From Agromyces sp. S2-1-8 (GTDB taxonomy: Bacteria > Actinomycetota > Actinomycetes > Actinomycetales > Microbacteriaceae), in the NCBI RefSeq assembly GCF_021129215.1, contig NZ_JAJOLP010000001.1:3782001-3846000 (forward strand): a stretch of 64,000 bases of DNA. Reading direction: 5' to 3'. Shown one piece after another: positions 60,582-64,000 of this stretch (positions are counted from its first letter, which is position 1; every line of letters begins with the position of its first letter). The position numbers and the translations under genes are program-made. The notes below the pieces were generated by a model. That model was not told the origin of the DNA. It made no database searches and worked only from the letters and a program-made list of their open reading frames with translations.

Positions 60582-62708
60582 TCAGAGCATGCAGCTGACG
60601 CACTCGTCCAGGTTCGTGCCCTCGAGCGCGAGCTGACGCAGGCGGATGTAGTAGATCGTCTTGATCCCCTTCTTCCATGCGTAGATCTGCGCCTTGTTGA
60701 TGTCGCGGGTCGTCGCAGTGTCCTTGAAGAAGAGCGTGAGCGAGAGGCCCTGGTCGACGTGCTGCGTCGCCGCGGCGTAGGTGTCGATGACCTTCTCGTA
60801 GCCGATCTCGTACGCGTCCTGGTAGTACTCGAGGTTGTCGTTCGTCATGAACGCCGCCGGGTAGTAGACGCGCCCGAGCTTGCCCTCTTTCCGGATCTCG
60901 ATCTTCGAGGCGATCGGGTGGATCGACGCCGTCGAGTTGTTGATGTACGAGATCGAGCCGGTCGGCGGCACCGCCTGCAGGTTCTGGTTGTAGATGCCGT
61001 GCTCCTGGATCGAGGCCTTGAGCTCGAGCCAGTCCTGCTGCGTCGGGATGTGCACGCCGGCGTCGGCGAAGAGCTGCGTGACCTTCGCCGTCTCGGGCAC
61101 CCACGCGGCATCCGTGTACTTGTCGAAGAACTCGCCCGATGCGTACTTCGAGTCGGCGAAGCCGTCGAAGACCTCACCGCGCTCGATCGCGATCCGGTTC
61201 GACGCGCGCAGCGCGTGGAACAGCACCGTGTAGAAGTAGATGTTCGTGAAGTCGATGCCCTCTTCGGAGCCGTAGAAGATGCGCTCACGGGCGAGGTAAC
61301 CGTGCAGGTTCATCTGGCCGAGGCCGATGGCGTGGGACTTGTCGTTGCCGTCCTCGACCGAGCGCACCGAGGTGATGTGGCTCTGGTTCGACACCGACGT
61401 CAGGCCGCGGATCGCGGTCTCGACGGTCTTGCCGAAGTCGGGCGAGTCCATCGTGAGCGCGATGTTCAGCGAACCCAGGTTGCAGGAGATGTCCTTGCCG
61501 ATCTCCTTGTACGAGAGGTCCTCGTTGTAGGTCGTCGGCGTGTTCACCTGCAGGATCTCGCTGCAGAGGTTCGACATGTTGATGCGGCCCTTGATCGGGT
61601 TCGCCTTGTTCACCGTGTCTTCGAACACGATGTACGGGTAGCCCGACTCGAACTGGATCTCGGCGATCGTCTGGAAGAAGTCGCGCGCGTTGATCTTCGT
61701 CTTCTTGATGCGCGGGTTGTCGACCATCTCGCGGTAGTGCTCGGTGATCGGCACATCGCCGAACGGCTTGCCGTAGACCTTCTCGACGTCGTAGGGCGAG
61801 AAGAGGTACATGTCCTCGTTGTTCTTCGCGAGCTCGAACGTGATGTCGGGCACGACGACGCCGAGCGACAGCGTCTTGATGCGGATCTTCTCGTCGGCGT
61901 TCTCGCGCTTCGTGTCGAGGAACCGCATGATGTCGGGGTGGTGCGCGCTGAGGTACACCGCACCGGCGCCCTGGCGGGCACCGAGCTGGTTCGCGTAGCT
62001 GAACGAGTCCTCGAGCAGCTTCATGACGGGGATGATGCCCGACGACTGGTTCTCGATCTGCTTGATCGGGGCGCCCGACTCGCGGATGTTCGAGAGCAGC
62101 AGTGCCACGCCGCCGCCGCGCTTCGACAGCTGCAGGGCCGAGTTGATGCCGCGGGCGATCGACTCCATGTTGTCTTCGATGCGCAGCAGGAAGCACGAGA
62201 CGAGCTCGCCGCGCTGCGCCTTGCCCGTGTTGAGGAAGGTCGGCGTGGCCGGCTGGAAGCGGCCGCCGATGATCTCTTCCACCAGGTCGATCGCGAGCTG
62301 CTCGTCGCCCTGCGCGAGCCCGAGCGCGGTCATGACGACGCGGTCCTCGAAGCGCTCGAGGTAGCGCTTGCCGTCGAACGTCTTGAGCGTGTAGCTCGTG
62401 TAGTACTTGAACGCCCCGAGGAACGTCTCGAAGCGGAACTTCTTCGAGTAGGCGAGGTCGTTGAGCTTCTGGATGAACTCGAACGAGTACTGCTCGAGCA
62501 CCTGGGGCTCGTAGTACTCCTTCTCGACGAGGTAGTCGAGCCGCTCCTTCAGCGAGTGGAAGAAGACCGTGTTCTGGTTGACGTGCTGCAGGAAGTACTC
62601 GCGCGCCGCCTCGCGGTCTTTGTCGAACTGGATCTCGCCGTTCGGACCGTACAGGTTCAGCATCGCGTTGAGCGAGTGATAGTCCATCGCCGTGCGCGGG
62701 GCCTCCAT
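60582..62708 (-). CDS. nrdE: Class Ib ribonucleotide reductase alpha subunit
   Basis: A 708-residue catalytic subunit. '[21 protein letters not shown]' holds one active-site Cys, '[16 protein letters not shown]' the thiyl Cys, and the C-terminal 'DECVSCML' the Cys pair rereduced by NrdH. There is no N-terminal ATP cone, as expected for class Ib. ATG 62708 lies five bases after the nrdI stop; a TTG at 62744 in frame would overlap nrdI and is less likely. Converts ribonucleoside diphosphates to deoxy forms with NrdF. Confidence 0.96.
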   Translation of the reverse strand: MEAPRTAMDYHSLNAMLNLYGPNGEIQFDKDREAAREYFLQHVNQNTVFFHSLKERLDYLVEKEYYEPQVLEQYSFEFIQKLNDLAYSKKFRFETFLGAFKYYTSYTLKTFDGKRYLERFEDRVVMTALGLAQGDEQLAIDLVEEIIGGRFQPATPTFLNTGKAQRGELVSCFLLRIEDNMESIARGINSALQLSKRGGGVALLLSNIRESGAPIKQIENQSSGIIPVMKLLEDSFSYANQLGARQGAGAVYLSAHHPDIMRFLDTKRENADEKIRIKTLSLGVVVPDITFELAKNNEDMYLFSPYDVEKVYGKPFGDVPITEHYREMVDNPRIKKTKINARDFFQTIAEIQFESGYPYIVFEDTVNKANPIKGRINMSNLCSEILQVNTPTTYNEDLSYKEIGKDISCNLGSLNIALTMDSPDFGKTVETAIRGLTSVSNQSHITSVRSVEDGNDKSHAIGLGQMNLHGYLARERIFYGSEEGIDFTNIYFYTVLFHALRASNRIAIERGEVFDGFADSKYASGEFFDKYTDAAWVPETAKVTQLFADAGVHIPTQQDWLELKASIQEHGIYNQNLQAVPPTGSISYINNSTASIHPIASKIEIRKEGKLGRVYYPAAFMTNDNLEYYQDAYEIGYEKVIDTYAAATQHVDQGLSLTLFFKDTATTRDINKAQIYAWKKGIKTIYYIRLRQLALEGTNLDECVSCML

Positions 62709-62713
62709 GAGCG

Positions 62714-63130
62714 CTACGCCGTCTGCTGCAGTTGACTTGACCAAAATGCGTCCAATCCATCGTCGACGGCGCGAACGTCGTCAGGGGTTCCGAATACTTC
62801 GAAGCGGTAGAGGTGCGGCACCTTGCACTTCGCGGCGATGATGTCGCCGGCGAGGCAGTAGGCCGACCCGAAATTGGTGTTGCCGGCGCTGATCACGCCG
62901 CGGATGAGCGCGCGATTGCGCTCGTCGTTGAGGAACTTGATGACCTGCTTCGGCACGGCGCCCTTGCCGTCGCCTCCGCCGTAGGTCGGGACGACGAGCA
63001 CGAACGGCTCGTCGGCGTGCAGTGCCTCGTCGCGGGCGTGCAGCGGAATGCGCTCGGCCGGGCGGCCGAGCTTCTCGATGAAGCGCTTCGTGTTGCCCGA
63101 GACGCTCGAGAAGTAGACCAGGTTCGTCAT
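62714..63130 (-). CDS. nrdI: Flavodoxin-like NrdI
   Basis: A 138-residue NrdI, the FMN protein that supplies oxidant for assembling the NrdF Mn-tyrosyl cofactor. '[19 protein letters not shown]' is the FMN phosphate loop; '[21 protein letters not shown]' and '[24 protein letters not shown]' follow. GGGAGA precedes ATG 63130. Between nrdH and nrdE in the operon. Confidence 0.97.
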   Translation of the reverse strand: MTNLVYFSSVSGNTKRFIEKLGRPAERIPLHARDEALHADEPFVLVVPTYGGGDGKGAVPKQVIKFLNDERNRALIRGVISAGNTNFGSAYCLAGDIIAAKCKVPHLYRFEVFGTPDDVRAVDDGLDAFWSSQLQQTA

Positions 63131-63182
63131 GATCGTCTCCCTTCGCGGTTCCGGTTCACTCCCCCGAGCTCACCGGACGCGA

Positions 63183-63416
63183 CTAGGCGAGACGGGCGGC
63201 GAGCTCGTCGATCTTGTCGGGGCGGAAGCCCGACCAGTGGTCTTCGTCGGTGATGACGACCGGGGCCTGCAGGTAGCCGAGCTCCTTGACCTGCGCGAGC
63301 GCGCTCTCGTCGACAGAAAGGTCGAGCACTTCGTACTCGATGCCCTTGCTGTCGAGGGCGCGATACGTCGCGTTGCACTGGACGCAAGAAGGCTTGGTGT
63401 AGACCGTGACCGTCAT
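63183..63416 (-). CDS. nrdH: Glutaredoxin-like NrdH redoxin
   Basis: A 77-residue redoxin with active site 'KPSCVQCNATYRAL' (CVQC) and the NrdH signature 'HWSGFRPDKIDELA' at the C-terminus. It is the electron donor to NrdE, itself reduced by thioredoxin reductase. GAGGGG lies eight bases before ATG 63416. First gene of the operon, directly downstream of two NrdR boxes. Confidence 0.97.
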   Translation of the reverse strand: MTVTVYTKPSCVQCNATYRALDSKGIEYEVLDLSVDESALAQVKELGYLQAPVVITDEDHWSGFRPDKIDELAARLA

Positions 63417-63479
63417 TGTTTTCCCCTCGTTCTCGGGCCCTGGAGGAGCCCGTCCCCCGTGTTGCTATTTGGTACTTCA

Positions 63480-63527
63480 ATACTACATCTAGTGTCTGCC
63501 GAACTGAACCGCCACAACATGCTGTAG
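63480..63527. promoter_or_regulatory. Two NrdR boxes, 32 bp apart
   Basis: Box 1 ATACTACATCTAGTGT (63480-63495) and box 2 CCACAACATGCTGTAG (63512-63527); the cores CTACATCTAG and CAACATGCTG start 32 bp apart, three helical turns, as usual for NrdR. They lie 64 bp upstream of nrdH. Confidence 0.85.
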
Positions 63528-63541
63528 TTACATTCGTGTAG

Positions 63542-63662
63542 TTATCCACGGGGTTTTCCACCGGTTGTGAACAACGGAAGTCGCGATGATCGGCCTGTTT
63601 CCGGGCTTCGGCGCGAGGTTCTCCACAGCTGTGCCGAATCGAGATTTCTCGACTGTGGATGA
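63542..63662. promoter_or_regulatory. Cluster of DnaA-box-like sites
   Basis: Within 121 bp: TTATCCACG (63542), TTTTCCACC (63554), TTCTCCACA (63619) and, on the other strand, TGTGGATGA (63654). Three match TTATCCACA at 8 of 9 and one at 7 of 9. A small inverted repeat GTTGT-GA-ACAAC (63564-63575) is among them. Confidence 0.5.
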
Positions 63663-63850
63663 ATCCCCGGCGTGTCGCGCTGCACGACACTTTGGGGCCT
63701 TTCGGCACCGATACCCCTACATATGGTGTTGTGCCTCCACCATGCCACCGACCACCGACATCGGGCCGGCGACGCGCGCGCGTCTCGAGCCCGACTCATG
63801 AATTCCGTCGACCGGCGTCATGATCCGGCCGCGGGCGCATCTCTTCAGTA

Positions 63851-63897
63851 GGGACGGTACCCGGCGTCCCCCCAAGCGACGAGCCGGGTACCGTCCC
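63851..63897. other. Long stem-loop with 15-bp perfect arms
   Basis: Arms GGGACGGTACCCGGC (63851-63865) and GCCGGGTACCGTCCC (63883-63897), 17-nt loop. Lies 92 bp before the next rightward start. It may be a terminator or a leader structure; no adjacent gene ends here, which favours a leader element. Confidence 0.5.
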
Positions 63898-63988
63898 GCC
63901 TTCATCGCCCGCGTCGGCGCATCGTCGCCGCGACCGGTGGAGTCGACCGGCCCCGCGGCGTAGCCTGTGCGCGAGCATGGGAGGCCGC

Positions 63989-64000
63989 ATGACCGAGTTC
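63989..64000 (+). CDS. Start of a rightward gene, cut by window end
   Basis: ATG 63989 follows GGGAGG four bases upstream and reads MTEF to the end. Only four codons are visible, so no family can be assigned. Confidence 0.5.

Larger units (their letters stand above)
63417..63988. other. 572-bp control region upstream of nrdHIEF
   Basis: Contains two NrdR boxes (63480-63527), a cluster of DnaA-box-like 9-mers (63542-63662) and a long stem-loop (63851-63897). Small open frames here have poor codon character and I do not call them genes. The right end is the upstream region of a rightward gene that begins at 63989. Confidence 0.6.

Noticed and set aside
62709-62744. nrdE starting at TTG 62744
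   Set aside because: It would overlap nrdI and has no ribosome site; ATG 62708 gives the usual N-terminus and a five-base gap.
63542-63662. Chromosomal replication origin
   Set aside because: DnaA-like 9-mers are few and imperfect, there is no AT-rich unwinding region, and dnaA, dnaN, rpmH or gyr genes are not present.
63586-63801. 71-codon rightward open frame upstream of nrdH
   Set aside because: No ribosome site or -10 at the right distance, and codon use unlike its neighbours; it runs through the DnaA-like sites.

Overview
The window is a high-GC chromosomal segment with the look of a Gram-positive actinobacterium of the family Microbacteriaceae, most likely Agromyces or a close relative. 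The grounds are strong G/C third-codon bias, class Ib ribonucleotide reductase with NrdR boxes, a DUF5979-type wall protein, many leaderless genes, and a solitary EctB-type diaminobutyrate aminotransferase. A lone EctB fits a lineage with 2,4-diaminobutyrate in its peptidoglycan, as Agromyces has. The family call is fairly secure; the genus is inference. I saw no rRNA, tRNA, insertion sequence, prophage or CRISPR array.

Layout. 1-9000: a truncated PLP decarboxylase-like gene divergent from a LysR regulator, a large secreted GH95 alpha-fucosidase, a GNAT acetyltransferase, a frameshifted prenyltransferase-fold gene, an ArsR-type regulator with a palindrome over its own start codon, and a cupin/DUF4287 pair. 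8900-13000: a CitA/CitB-type two-component system divergent from a CitMHS citrate transporter. 13000-21700: a CPBP protease, then a five-gene peptide-type ABC importer followed by a C45 acyl-amide hydrolase, divergent from a LacI regulator with three tandem operator half-palindromes between them. 21800-27600: orphan ectB, TetR, flavin amine oxidase, an ECF sigma factor with a membrane partner, and a degenerate serine-recombinase-fold protein. 27671-31702: a 1343-residue wall-anchored protein with nine repeated modules. 31800-41500: small enzymes and stress genes (hydrolase, DUF151 nuclease, DUF2255/SUMF1 pair, YdeI, MHS transporter, HAD, peroxiredoxin/MarR pair, DUF421, lytic transglycosylase, SDR).

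41500-48700 is an acyl-CoA oxidation block: two acyl-CoA dehydrogenases, etfBA, a cytochrome b561-type membrane protein with an unusual repeated N-terminus, and a TetR regulator whose likely operator lies between etfB and the large dehydrogenase. 48700-59300: a LysR regulator divergent from an orphan fumarate-reductase-like flavoprotein, a secreted peptidoglycan-binding protein, VOC, UDG, an ArsR/SRPBCC pair, a secreted GH20 hexosaminidase, MmcQ, and a coupled membrane/CHY zinc-finger pair. 59476-63416 is nrdHIEF, with two NrdR boxes 32 bp apart and a cluster of DnaA-box-like sites upstream.

Two window-wide patterns stand out. First, the 10-mer GGATGCCTCG occurs about 18 times in near-equal orientation, and its core is paired head-to-head in several terminators, much like DNA uptake sequences. 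Second, about twenty genes appear leaderless, with a -10 hexamer 6-7 nt (one case 9 nt) before the start codon; this also resolves many start codons.
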